From Bacteriovoracaceae bacterium UBA4573 (GTDB taxonomy: Bacteria; Bdellovibrionota; UBA1018; UBA923): 42,535 bases of DNA. Position numbers and translations under genes: made by a program. Under the pieces are notes generated by a model. It saw only the letters and a list, made by a program, of their open reading frames with translations, did not search any database and was not told the origin of the DNA. The DNA lies in NCBI GenBank assembly GCA_002387735.1, contig DGKJ01000119.1, forward strand, positions 1 to 42,535. The letters are read 5' to 3'. Below, piece after piece: positions 32,116 to 40,013 of the stretch (position 1 is its first letter; the number at the start of each line of letters is the position of its first letter).

Positions 32116-32989
32116 AACCAAAATCTTCCACAGTAAAACTTGCCATTACACTTCCGAAAATGACCGCTCTGCGAAGAATGGCGTCGTCTTTAAAAATTTC
32201 ATCGCCGGCGTCTTCGTGCGCAATGTAACCCATGAGGCCTCCGGCAAATGTGTCACCGGCGCCAGTGGGATCTTTTACGGTAGCGAGAGGTAGCGCGGGT
32301 GCGGAAAATATTCCCTGGTCTGTAAAAAGTAACGCGCCATACTCCCCCTGTTTTACCACGAGAATTTTTGGTCCCATTGCTCGAATTCTCTTTGCGGCAT
32401 CGAGAATGTTATTTTGACCAGATAACTGAAACGCTTCGCCCTCGTTAATCGTAAGTAGATCTACCAATTCAAGGGTTTGCAGTAAGGACTGCTTTTTCCC
32501 AGTTATCCAAAAATTCATGGAATCAGCAGCAACCAAAACTGGTTTCTTGATTTGGCCATAAACCGAGCGTTGTAAATCCGGATCAATGTTTGCAAGAAAG
32601 ACATAACGAGAATCAAGATAGCTTTCCGGCAATTTCGGATTAAAATGTTCAAAAACATTGAGGCAAGTGGACAAGGTCTTGGCTTCGTTGAGATCTTTTC
32701 CGTATTCTCCAACCCAATGAAAGGTTTCGCCTTTGGCAACTTCGAGTCCCGCCAAATCGATGCCACGATTTTTCAAAACTTCAAAATGAGATTTTGGGAA
32801 ATCATCTCCGACCACCCCAACCAGATTGAGAGAGGTAAAAAAGCTAGCAGAAATGGAAAAATAGTTCGCCGATCCACCGAGGATGCGGTCAACCTTTCCT
32901 GCCGGAGTTTGAATAGAGTCGAAAGCAAGCGATCCGACGGCGAGCATTCGATGTTGTGGAGTGTTTTTCTTAATAAGTTCTGGAATCAT
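32039..32989 (-). CDS. PfkB-family carbohydrate or nucleoside kinase
   Basis: This 316-residue kinase has a ribokinase-fold N-terminus, LAVGSLAFDSI, and GGSANYFSISASFF (the substrate-binding G-G-x-x-N signature). Its C-terminal signature is DPTGAGDTFAGGLMGY, with the anion hole and catalytic Asp. The substrate may be a sugar, a nucleoside or a thioribose-like compound. It is divergent from an MTA/SAH nucleosidase gene, which releases adenine and a ribose derivative, so salvage of such a product is one possibility (inference). The last 77 bases overlap the glycosyltransferase gene on the other strand. Confidence 0.85.
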   Translation of the reverse strand: MIPELIKKNTPQHRMLAVGSLAFDSIQTPAGKVDRILGGSANYFSISASFFTSLNLVGVVGDDFPKSHFEVLKNRGIDLAGLEVAKGETFHWVGEYGKDLNEAKTLSTCLNVFEHFNPKLPESYLDSRYVFLANIDPDLQRSVYGQIKKPVLVAADSMNFWITGKKQSLLQTLELVDLLTINEGEAFQLSGQNNILDAAKRIRAMGPKILVVKQGEYGALLFTDQGIFSAPALPLATVKDPTGAGDTFAGGLMGYIAHEDAGDEIFKDDAILRRAVIFGSVMASFTVEDFGFTNLLRTTHEQVQARYQEFLKMTRF

Positions 32990-33018
32990 GGGCTGCTTCT
33001 ACCGTAAAAGAAAATGAG

Positions 33019-33771
33019 ATGAAAACTAAAATCGGCATTTTGAGTGCTTTGGACGGCGAAATTGAGAGTATTCAGAAGTATTTGAAGTCCCACTCGCGAA
33101 ACGTCGAAGAGACACGTTTGGCGGGTCGCATTTATCAAACTACCTCAATACAATCCCCTCGAGGTCCGCTGGAAGTGGTCTCTGTGGTTGGAGGGTGGGG
33201 GAAGGTAGCTTCGGCGGTGGCCGCCACTACTCTTTTGGCCAAGTTTAATGTGGAGCAGTTACTTTTTTGGGGAGTGGCCGGCTCATGTTCCCGAATTTTA
33301 AAACCAGGAGACGTCGTAATAGGTGACCGCTGCATGCAATACGACGTAGACGCCCGGCCATTTGTCGGTCTAGGCGAATTGCCATTTGTGGGTCGGCCAT
33401 GGCTGGAGTTAGACGTTGGACTCAGCGAAGAACTTTCGCAAGTCGCGGGCGTCGCGGCGGAAACACTGCGCAAAGATCCACGACCGCGAGCGAGCATTGC
33501 CTTGGGCCCGATCGTATCCGGTGATCAGTTTTTGTCACGCTTGGAACAAGGCGAATCGTTGTTGCAGCGCGACCCCAGTATTCTTGCGGCAGATATGGAA
33601 AGCGCAGCAGTGGCCCAAGTTTGTGCGGAATTTGGCGTGCCGTTCGGAGTGGTACGGGTTATTTCAGACCGTATTGGCCTAAAACCTAGCGAGTCCTTTC
33701 GATCGTTTCTAAGTCAATGGGCCAGCCCACTTTGCGCCGAAATGTTTAAACAGTGGATTTACCGCACTTGA
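33019..33771 (+). CDS. mtnN: 5'-methylthioadenosine/S-adenosylhomocysteine nucleosidase
   Basis: This 250-residue enzyme cleaves adenine from methylthioadenosine and S-adenosylhomocysteine and so recycles SAM by-products. It opens with KIGILSALDGEIESI, where Glu14 corresponds to the first catalytic Glu of the family. The middle has FWGVAGSCSRILKPGDVVIGD (phosphate-like loop). ADMESAAVAQVCAEFGVPF carries the ribose-binding Met-Glu, and VRVISDRIG carries the catalytic Asp. It is slightly longer than E. coli Pfs (232). It is divergent from the PfkB kinase gene and convergent with the next gene (13-base overlap). Confidence 0.92.
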   Translation: MKTKIGILSALDGEIESIQKYLKSHSRNVEETRLAGRIYQTTSIQSPRGPLEVVSVVGGWGKVASAVAATTLLAKFNVEQLLFWGVAGSCSRILKPGDVVIGDRCMQYDVDARPFVGLGELPFVGRPWLELDVGLSEELSQVAGVAAETLRKDPRPRASIALGPIVSGDQFLSRLEQGESLLQRDPSILAADMESAAVAQVCAEFGVPFGVVRVISDRIGLKPSESFRSFLSQWASPLCAEMFKQWIYRT

Positions 33772-34421
33772 ATAGTCGCACTGGTGGCTCGTGATTGATT
33801 TTTGACGACCCAATAAGTGCCGCCACCTGCAACTGCGACCAAGCTCCAAAACCACCATTTTTTTAAAAGACCAGATTCATTGGCTGCAACCTCAGTCGGT
33901 GTTGTTGTCTGTAGCAAGCTGGGGTTAGTTTTTTCCACTGCGGAATAGGTCGGCGCTACGTCGCGTAGTTGATTGAGATCGGAATCAACGGGGGGTTGGG
34001 AATTACTAGGTTCAAGTTTTGAAAAAACCATTTGTTGAAATGGAATCCAGTCTTCGGCCTGAAAAGTGTCGTGAGAATCCAAATACCGAAATATGAAGTC
34101 TTGTTTGGATTCTAATGCACTAAAATTGACCGTAAGGGTATTGAGGCCTGTACATTGGAGAGTAATTTTCTGGGCAGACGACCCCACTTTTTGATGTTCG
34201 ATTACGTCGACCGTAATGGTCACGTCGGGAGCAATGGAGCGAAGTTCACCTAAGAACCGGTGAGTGATTTTTTCGCAGTCTCGGGGTGCCTTGTGAGGCA
34301 ATTGAACTGCAAGCTCCGAGGCACGAGAACTAGAGATTGTTGATGTCCAAATCAAGCTAATTAGTAGTTGTTTGGTTAGTAATTTTTTGAAATCCATTGT
34401 TTTTTTATTTCGTAGTTCCAC
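33759..34421 (-). CDS. secreted protein with C-terminal membrane helix, unknown function
   Basis: This 220-residue product has a signal peptide (LISLIWTSTISSSRAS) and a periplasmic domain with two Cys (about residues 49 and 89, possible disulfide). A low-complexity spacer follows, then a C-terminal transmembrane helix (KKWWFWSLVAVAGGGTYWVV) with a basic end. The start is the GTG at 34421: AAGGAG lies nine bases before it, whereas the ATG 24 bases on has no such site. Its 5' end overlaps the fourth pseudopilin frame by 46 bases, so it is probably part of the pilus operon. I do not recognise the family. Confidence 0.6.
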   Translation of the reverse strand: MELRNKKTMDFKKLLTKQLLISLIWTSTISSSRASELAVQLPHKAPRDCEKITHRFLGELRSIAPDVTITVDVIEHQKVGSSAQKITLQCTGLNTLTVNFSALESKQDFIFRYLDSHDTFQAEDWIPFQQMVFSKLEPSNSQPPVDSDLNQLRDVAPTYSAVEKTNPSLLQTTTPTEVAANESGLLKKWWFWSLVAVAGGGTYWVVKNQSRATSATIQVR

Positions 34422-34663
34422 TTTAGTGAGCTCCTTTTAAATTGGTTGGCAAACGCTCCGAAAATTAGGGTGAATGCTGTGAGAAAAACGACGAACTCAA
34501 TAATGCTTTGTCCCTGCGAGGAATTCCGAGGTCTATTCGATAGTCCTGGCCTTGTAGCGGAGATTTCTTTACGCCCGCTATCGTTGTTTGGGCGCAGTAC
34601 CCAAAAGATTCCCGATGTTGCTTTTTTAAATGAACAAAAGCTGCTGATTTGGCATTGAGCCAT
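34376..34663 (-). CDS. short TadE-like pseudopilin (class III signal), start uncertain
   Basis: The frame ends in a short pseudopilin: SSQG|QSIIEFVVFLTAFTLIFGAF, a class III signal with Gly at -1, Gln at +1 and Glu at +5, followed by only about 25 residues. The hydrophobic stretch begins at 34510. The nearest in-frame ATG is at 34663, giving 95 residues and a leader of 51, far longer than normal. No ATG, GTG or TTG stands closer. The frame overlaps the end of the preceding pseudopilin gene, shifted by -1. It is either a non-AUG start, a frameshift product or a minor pilin with an unusual leader. The 3' end overlaps the next gene. Confidence 0.5.
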   Translation of the reverse strand: MAQCQISSFCSFKKATSGIFWVLRPNNDSGRKEISATRPGLSNRPRNSSQGQSIIEFVVFLTAFTLIFGAFANQFKRSSLKWNYEIKKQWISKNY

Positions 34664-35424
34664 TCGAGCGGTTTTGGGAAACTGGGAACCGTAGTCGTGT
34701 CGAATTTTTTGCGGCGAATTCGCAGGGGTGCATAGTCCAGCAAAGTAGCACCACAGGTCATGAGATGCACCGCCGCACTGCGAGCGCGCCAAAGTTCGAT
34801 GTCCTGCAAAATCACTAATCCCTTTGCCGCGGCCTCGAGCGCCCGAGCGGTTCCTTGAGCGATGCCCGCAGTGGCTGGATTTGCAGTAGCTAGCATTGCA
34901 GCGCGGTGGGCTCGAGCCAAAGATACGAGACGGGCGTTCTGAGTCGATAGCGTGGCAAGAGTCGCACACCGATCTTTCAGTATGTTCACCAAACATCGAT
35001 CGAGGTTTCGCTGAAGATTCATTTCTTGAAGAGCATTTTTTCGAATTCCTAGAATTAGTGCCCATACGAGAATTACCGGTAGAAAACAGACCAAAAAGAA
35101 GACGCTAGCGAATCCTTTTTCTCTGGCACCGACACTTTCGCTTGGATTTTTGCGGCTCCAAACCCTGAGGTAGCGACTACTTGGTTTCGGTGTCTGTATA
35201 AATGAATCCGAACGCCTCGAGGTGTGCCAAGCTCTACTCGGGAAAGTTTGGCGCGAGCCGCAAATAGCGTCCAGGTTTGGGCAAGCGTAGCGTGGAACGC
35301 TTGTTTGGTGAAAAACAGGGTAGTGCTGAGAATGAGGGTTGTCCCGACTAAAACAATAACCCATTCCAGTAGCGCCTGACCGCGCCTGTTGATGTGGCGA
35401 AGGGATTTCATTAATCTTGGTCAT
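34465..35424 (-). CDS. TadE/TadG-like pseudopilin (class III signal), start uncertain
   Basis: The convincing part begins at about 35112: EKG|FASVFFLVCFLPVILVW, a prepilin-peptidase site (Gly -1) followed by a transmembrane helix and about 190 more residues, helical and Ala-rich, with several Cys. This is the size and layout of TadE/TadG-type minor pilins. No start codon stands just before the signal. The frame is open up to an ATG at 35424, which would fully overlap the second pilin gene in another frame, so the leader would be about 104 residues. The true start is probably non-AUG or reached by a -1 frameshift from the gene before. I list the open range. Confidence 0.55.
   Translation of the reverse strand: MTKINEIPSPHQQARSGATGMGYCFSRDNPHSQHYPVFHQTSVPRYACPNLDAICGSRQTFPSRAWHTSRRSDSFIQTPKPSSRYLRVWSRKNPSESVGAREKGFASVFFLVCFLPVILVWALILGIRKNALQEMNLQRNLDRCLVNILKDRCATLATLSTQNARLVSLARAHRAAMLATANPATAGIAQGTARALEAAAKGLVILQDIELWRARSAAVHLMTCGATLLDYAPLRIRRKKFDTTTVPSFPKPLEWLNAKSAAFVHLKKQHRESFGYCAQTTIAGVKKSPLQGQDYRIDLGIPRRDKALLSSSFFSQHSP
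35073..35411 (-). CDS. TadE-like pseudopilin (class III signal)
   Basis: This 112-residue minor pilin has the signal NRRG|QALLEWVIVLVGTTLIL: Gly at -1, Gln at +1, Glu at +5, then one membrane helix. Flp/Tad minor pilins of this class are cut by the TadV prepilin peptidase. The body is basic and short. The ATG at 35411 overlaps the Flp pilin stop (TAATG), so translation is coupled. The 3' end carries the leader-coding part of the next pseudopilin in the -1 frame. Confidence 0.75.
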   Translation of the reverse strand: MKSLRHINRRGQALLEWVIVLVGTTLILSTTLFFTKQAFHATLAQTWTLFAARAKLSRVELGTPRGVRIHLYRHRNQVVATSGFGAAKIQAKVSVPEKKDSLASSFWSVFYR

Positions 35425-35650
35425 CTCGGAATGGGTCCGGGTTAGCTACCTTCGTGTTCAAACCCTTGCGAATAGTTTGATCAAATTTGTTCGAAACACT
35501 GTTTAGTTGCCGAGTTACTTTTGATCCGAATACTTTGACGGTTCCGATACAGACCACGGCAACCAATGCGGTGAGCGCGATATATTCCACCAAGCCCTGG
35601 CCGCGAACTAGATATTTGGGGCAATTGGTCCCGTTTACATTGTTGTTCAT
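35411..35650 (-). CDS. Flp-type pilin
   Basis: This 79-residue prepilin has the class III signal LVRG|QGLVEYIALTALVAVVCIG: Gly at -1, Gln at +1, Glu at +5, then Tyr, as in Flp pilins. The membrane helix is followed by a short charged tail. It would polymerise into a Flp (Tad) pilus after TadV cleavage and be assembled by the TadA/TadB/TadC machine, whose genes are not in the window. A strong Shine-Dalgarno, AAGGAG, lies before the ATG, so this gene is likely to be the most translated of the set. It is first of a compact operon of four pilin-like frames and a tail-anchored protein. Confidence 0.82.
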   Translation of the reverse strand: MNNNVNGTNCPKYLVRGQGLVEYIALTALVAVVCIGTVKVFGSKVTRQLNSVSNKFDQTIRKGLNTKVANPDPFRDDQD

Positions 35651-35749
35651 GTTTACTCCTTAAAAATATAACGCATGAACCTGTAGCAAGGTTCGGACCA
35701 TTGGCTTGACGAGGCTTAGTTCTAAAGCTTAAAGTCAGACTCAGACACT

Positions 35750-36442
35750 ATGGCAAACCCCACATCGCAAAATACCAGGCATTCGGAACCACGACACGAA
35801 TTGGTTGTGTTTAATAAAAAAGAGATTGTGATCATTCTCTTACTCTTTGTTTTAGTGGCGCTTTTGTCGTTCACTTTGGGCGTTCGAATGGGACGTTCGC
35901 TGAATGAAACAAAACTCTATACAGAAACACCTCAAGAGGCGCCATTAAAGGAAAAAGCGGCTCTCCCGATAGAAAAAGCCCCAGCCCACGGGGAAGATCA
36001 GAGCGCTCATGACAACCAAGGTGATTCGAAAAGTTTACTAAAGAAGGAATCCGCTACCGAGAAGGAATCCGCTAAGGCGGAGGATTTGGCCGATGGCGAA
36101 CTACAAGCGGAACTCACAAAGTCGGGCGTAAAAACTGATCGACCAGTTAGTATGGAACTACCAACCGAAAAGAAAGGAGAAATGGCACCTGCTAAATCAG
36201 TGGCTGGCCGTTTTACTTTGCAGGTTGGGTCTCACCGCACGGTATCTGAAGCCGCAGAACAGGTGACCTCCTTAAAGGCTAAAGGGCTCGATGCGTTTTA
36301 TATTGAAGCGGTGCTCCCGGGGAAAGGCACTTGGTACCGAGTTGGAGTAGGGAACTTTGACAGCAAGGAAAAAGCCGAGCTGTATGCTGCTCGCTACAAA
36401 AACGAGCTTCCCCCATTTATTGTACAGAGGATGTCGGAGTGA
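35750..36442 (+). CDS. SPOR-domain membrane protein
   Basis: This 230-residue protein has a short cytoplasmic N-terminus, one membrane helix (IVIILLLFVLVALLSFTLGV, about residues 26-47), then a charged linker with a direct repeat KESATEKESAKAE. The C-terminal SPOR domain starts at about 155: FTLQVGSHRTVSEAAEQVTSLKAKG...YRVGVGNFDSKEKAELYAARY. SPOR domains bind denuded septal peptidoglycan, so it probably acts at the division site, as FtsN or DedD do. The stop TGA overlaps the GTG of the cupin gene, so the two are coupled. Confidence 0.85.
   Translation: MANPTSQNTRHSEPRHELVVFNKKEIVIILLLFVLVALLSFTLGVRMGRSLNETKLYTETPQEAPLKEKAALPIEKAPAHGEDQSAHDNQGDSKSLLKKESATEKESAKAEDLADGELQAELTKSGVKTDRPVSMELPTEKKGEMAPAKSVAGRFTLQVGSHRTVSEAAEQVTSLKAKGLDAFYIEAVLPGKGTWYRVGVGNFDSKEKAELYAARYKNELPPFIVQRMSE
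36043..36074 (+). repeat. 18-base direct repeat inside the SPOR gene
   Basis: GAAGGAATCCGCTA occurs at 36043-36056 and 36061-36074 with an 18-base period, encoding the KESA...KESA repeat of the linker. It is in frame and probably arose by duplication, so it could be a length-variable spot. Confidence 0.6.
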
Positions 36443-36792
36443 AGGCGCCTGTTAAACGTGTAGAAAAACCTTGGGGCTACGAGCTGATATTTGCAGCCAC
36501 CAAAGATTACGTCGGTAAAATTTTACACATTAAAAAAGGCCACAAACTTTCGCTGCAGTATCACCGAGTAAAAGAAGAAACGATCTATATTTCTCAAGGT
36601 GAAATGCTTTTTGTCTTCGAAGAAGATGGCGGAATAATGCAGGAAATTACACTCAAGCAAGGTGACGCCCACCATATTCCGACTGGAAAAAAACATCGTA
36701 TGATTGCGATCGAGGACTGCGACGTTTTTGAAGTTTCGACCCCTCATTTAGAGGACGTGGTGCGCCTCGAAGATTCCTATGGGCGATCGTGA
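36439..36792 (+). CDS. cupin protein, mannose-6-phosphate isomerase type II-like
   Basis: This 117-residue single cupin barrel matches the C-terminal isomerase part of ManC/AlgA-type bifunctional enzymes. It opens with VEKPWGYELIFA (the PWG motif), then KKGHKLSLQYHRVKEETIYISQGE (metal-binding Q-H-E group of cupin motif 1) and GDAHHIPTGKKHRM (motif 2 with the His). It should convert fructose-6-phosphate to mannose-6-phosphate, although isolated cupins of this type are not always active isomerases. The GTG start overlaps the SPOR stop, and the guanylyltransferase gene begins inside its last 14 bases. This is a split form of the usual fusion protein. Confidence 0.85.
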   Translation: MKAPVKRVEKPWGYELIFAATKDYVGKILHIKKGHKLSLQYHRVKEETIYISQGEMLFVFEEDGGIMQEITLKQGDAHHIPTGKKHRMIAIEDCDVFEVSTPHLEDVVRLEDSYGRS

Positions 36793-37861
36793 TTTCATGG
36801 CTACCGAAAGTCTTCATGCCATAGTGATGGCGGGTGGGAGTGGTACTCGGTTCTGGCCTCGAAGTCGAAAAAACAAACCAAAACAACTTTTAGCGCTTTG
36901 GGACGACAAGACTCTTCTGGCTCATACGCTTGAACGTTGCAGGAAGGTTCCAAGTTTAGAAAAGGTTTGGATCGTTACCGCCGAACGCTTGGTAGACGCA
37001 TCGCGTGCGGCCTTAAATGGCAGCGATGTGGAATGTGTTCAGTTTCTAGGCGAACCAATTGCTCGAAATACCGCCGCGTGTATTCTTTGGGGGACCTTAG
37101 AGGCGGCCCGCTATGTAGAAAAATCCAGAGGCGAGGCGACTGTCGTAGTGATGCCCGCGGACAGTTATGTTGGTCGCGAAGATCAATTCACTCACGCTAT
37201 TGAAGAAGCAGTTAAGGTCAGTAGGCGGGAAAATGCGTTCGTGACGCTCGGAATTAATCCGACGCACGCTGAGACGGGATATGGCTACATAAAAAAAGGC
37301 AAAACCATTGCTCAGACATCGAGCGCTGTTTGGGTCGATCGGTTTGTAGAAAAGCCGGACCAATCAACCGCTGAGGTGTATTTTTCTTCGAGGGAATACC
37401 TATGGAATGCGGGCATGTTTGTATTTCCGGCGAGCATAGGGCTGAAAGCTTTTAAGGAGCTAATGCCTTCGCTTTGGGAAGTGTTTCATAATAACCCAGC
37501 CAAAGAAGCCTACAAGTTAGTGTTACCGGGCGATGCCATTAGTTTTGACTACGGCATTATGGAGCGGGCCACCGAATTCGGATTCAAAGTCGCAGTCGTC
37601 CCAGTAAGTTGTGATTGGAGCGATGTGGGCTCGTTTAGTGCGCTCGAAGAAATTGGACGATCGCAACGGGGCGATGTCGTTTCTCTCGAGTCTGAAAAAA
37701 ATATTGTCCAAACTGATACCGGCGTGGTGGCGTTGCTGGGAGTTCGAGATTTAATTGTAGTTCGCGACGGCGATGTAGTGTTGGTTGCGCCTAAAAGCCG
37801 AGCGCAGGATGTTAAAAAACTACTCGATAAGACCAAAGAAAGATTTCCTGATCTCGAGTAA
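36779..37861 (+). CDS. manC: mannose-1-phosphate guanylyltransferase
   Basis: This 360-residue nucleotidyltransferase forms GDP-mannose from GTP and mannose-1-phosphate. The signature IVMAGGSGTRFWPRSRKNKPKQLL (pyrophosphorylase loop) stands at the N-terminus, then GEPIARNTAACIL, VMPADSYV, FVEKPD and YLWNAGMFVFPAS. It has only the guanylyltransferase half; the isomerase-like cupin is the preceding gene. The ATG at 36779 is used; another ATG six codons later is possible. Phosphomannomutase, needed between the two steps, is not in the window. GDP-mannose would serve the GT4 enzymes nearby. It ends four bases before recQ, convergent. Confidence 0.92.
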   Translation: MGDRDFMATESLHAIVMAGGSGTRFWPRSRKNKPKQLLALWDDKTLLAHTLERCRKVPSLEKVWIVTAERLVDASRAALNGSDVECVQFLGEPIARNTAACILWGTLEAARYVEKSRGEATVVVMPADSYVGREDQFTHAIEEAVKVSRRENAFVTLGINPTHAETGYGYIKKGKTIAQTSSAVWVDRFVEKPDQSTAEVYFSSREYLWNAGMFVFPASIGLKAFKELMPSLWEVFHNNPAKEAYKLVLPGDAISFDYGIMERATEFGFKVAVVPVSCDWSDVGSFSALEEIGRSQRGDVVSLESEKNIVQTDTGVVALLGVRDLIVVRDGDVVLVAPKSRAQDVKKLLDKTKERFPDLE

Positions 37862-37865
37862 AAAA

Positions 37866-39932
37866 TTAACGCGAAACATGAGCCTCGACGATCGAAATGA
37901 GGTCGCGTCCGTACTTCTCTGCGAGTTTCGGGCCGAATCCGTGCACTGCCACCAGCGACTCTTCATTGGTTGGTTGCGCTTCGGCGATTCCTAATAGGAC
38001 CCGATCTGAAAGAATTCGAAAAGCCGGCAGTCGCTTGGACTTTGCGAGCCCTAAACGCCAAGCCTTGAGCGCTTCAACTAGTTTAGGCGAAACAAAGGTC
38101 TGATTTTCGTTTTCAACCCCAAGACGCCTGGTGACTTTGCTCTTTTTTTTCTTAAATTTAGCGCCAGTTTTTTTAGCTGGCTCGTCTGCGACTTGAACCA
38201 ATTCGACAAGTGCTTCACGATCTAGTTGCTCTACTTCCCGCCCTTCGGTGGTTATCGATGCCCGTTGATAACGAATGGTGGTACCGCCTTTTTCGAAGGA
38301 GTCTTCGTAAAGTTCCACAAGCTTTGCGCGAGCAAGAGCTCCTAGCAAGCGTTCGAATTGCCGACGATCTAAAATTTTGTCGTCAAAGTGTTCTCGGTGC
38401 AGGCGCCCAGTCGCGGGGGCTGTATCAGACGAGCAAAGGGCCGTGAGAATTTGGCGTGCTATCACGGCTTCGTCGTCGCTAATTGAACGAGTGCGTGTTC
38501 CGGTAATCTGGTCAGGTGCACAAAAATCACAAATGCCGCAAACCCCACCTGCATCTTCTTGGTCACCGAAATAGCGAACAAGTTGGACCATACGACACGA
38601 GTGTCCATTTGCAAAACGGGTCATATATTCGAGTTGCATTTTGCGGTGCTCACAGTGTGACTGGTAGGGAATTTTCCAGTGATCAGTGCCGCGAGTAACT
38701 TGTTGATCGGAGTTGATAAGTACGCCTTTGTGAATCCAAAGTTTTTCGAGAGCTTTCTCGAAAGTATCAGAATCAATGCCTGTCTTACGCCGTAGAGCGT
38801 CGCTGTCGATGGGGGCGCTACCAGTAGCATCGAAGAGTTTATTCAAAACAACGGACGGCGGATAGTCGCGTTCGAAAAAAAACTCGTGAGTTTTACGATC
38901 GATAAACGAATGAAGAAGAACAGCTCGGGAAGGTAGCCCGTCACGTCCGGCACGCCCAATCTCTTGATAGTAACCCTCCACACTGGCCGGTAAAGCCATA
39001 TGCACGACGGTACGTACATTGGCCTTATCGATACCCATGCCAAAGGCGATCGTAGCGACGATGACATCGGTTTTTCCTGTAATAAATTTTGTTTGAACCC
39101 GATCGCGCGCTCCAGACGAACGTCCCGCGTGATACACGGCAACTTCGAAATAACTTTTAAGTGCTTCAGCAATTTCTTCAGCTCGTTTTCGTGTAGGAGC
39201 GTAAACGATAGCGGGTCGGCGTTCTTCCGGAGTAAGAATCGAACGGAGTCGTTCGATTCGTTCGCCGGGGTTTAGCTCAGCCACTTCGATTGCTATGTTG
39301 GTGCGGCGAAATCCATGCACAAATCGAGTCGCGTTCGGAATGGCCAGCTGTTGGCAAATATCATCTTGTACTTGAGGAGTAGCGGTGGCGGTCAGCGCAA
39401 CAATCGGCGCGGGTCTGAGTGCCGGCAGGCGTTGTCCCAGCATGCGGTATTCGGGACGGAAATCATGACCCCACTGTGAAATGCAATGTGCTTCGTCAAT
39501 CGCAATGAGTCCAAGCGGTCGACGTGCAAGTACTTCAATAAAACCAGGTACAGCCAAGCGTTCAGGTGCCACAAATAAAAAATCAAGATGACCATCGAGG
39601 TACTGTACACAAACCTGACGCGAAGTTTCGCGGTCCCGACCAGAGTGAATTCGTTCCGCCTTAAAACCTTTAGCCTGCAGTTGCGCCACCTGATCTTCAA
39701 TTAGCGCGAGTAGGGGGCTAATAACTAGCGTGGTTTGCTGCCGGGCCAATCCGGGAATTTGATAGCATAAAGATTTTCCGGCTCCGGTCGGCATAACCAG
39801 CAAAAGATCTCTGCCGCTGGCGGCATTTAAGCAAACTTCTTCTTGATAGGGTCGAAATGAGGAGAAACCGAAACCCTGGGTGAGAATTTCTGCAATGCGT
39901 GCTCGAATGACTGACTCGGATGGATGATTCAA
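37866..39932 (-). CDS. recQ: ATP-dependent DNA helicase RecQ
   Basis: This 688-residue SF2 helicase has Walker A MPTGAGKSLCYQIPG, motif II IDEAHCISQWGHDFRPEY, motif III ALTATATPQV and motif VI QEIGRAGRDGLPS. The RQC part has the zinc-binding cysteines (CRMVQLVRYFG, GVCGICDFC). The C-terminal HRDC domain (about residues 605-688) holds LVEALKAWRLGLAKSKRLPAFRILSD and VHGFGPKLAEKYG. A Lys/Arg-rich linker (KKTGAKFKKKKSKVTRR) joins the two. It repairs DNA at stalled forks and in RecF-pathway recombination. Confidence 0.97.
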   Translation of the reverse strand: MNHPSESVIRARIAEILTQGFGFSSFRPYQEEVCLNAASGRDLLLVMPTGAGKSLCYQIPGLARQQTTLVISPLLALIEDQVAQLQAKGFKAERIHSGRDRETSRQVCVQYLDGHLDFLFVAPERLAVPGFIEVLARRPLGLIAIDEAHCISQWGHDFRPEYRMLGQRLPALRPAPIVALTATATPQVQDDICQQLAIPNATRFVHGFRRTNIAIEVAELNPGERIERLRSILTPEERRPAIVYAPTRKRAEEIAEALKSYFEVAVYHAGRSSGARDRVQTKFITGKTDVIVATIAFGMGIDKANVRTVVHMALPASVEGYYQEIGRAGRDGLPSRAVLLHSFIDRKTHEFFFERDYPPSVVLNKLFDATGSAPIDSDALRRKTGIDSDTFEKALEKLWIHKGVLINSDQQVTRGTDHWKIPYQSHCEHRKMQLEYMTRFANGHSCRMVQLVRYFGDQEDAGGVCGICDFCAPDQITGTRTRSISDDEAVIARQILTALCSSDTAPATGRLHREHFDDKILDRRQFERLLGALARAKLVELYEDSFEKGGTTIRYQRASITTEGREVEQLDREALVELVQVADEPAKKTGAKFKKKKSKVTRRLGVENENQTFVSPKLVEALKAWRLGLAKSKRLPAFRILSDRVLLGIAEAQPTNEESLVAVHGFGPKLAEKYGRDLISIVEAHVSR

Positions 39933-40013
39933 TGTTGACCCCGCGGAGTGGAATTAACACTTGCGTCAGTGAATGCCCATTTTAAATTTTAGAATTCAAA
40001 AGTGGCACGGAAG

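Noticed and set aside
34376..35065. One 229-residue protein in the frame of the fourth pseudopilin
   Set aside because: The first 130 residues lie over the third pseudopilin in another frame and look like translated shadow (Cys/Ser/Arg-rich without pattern). Only the C-terminal 45 residues with the class III signal are convincing.
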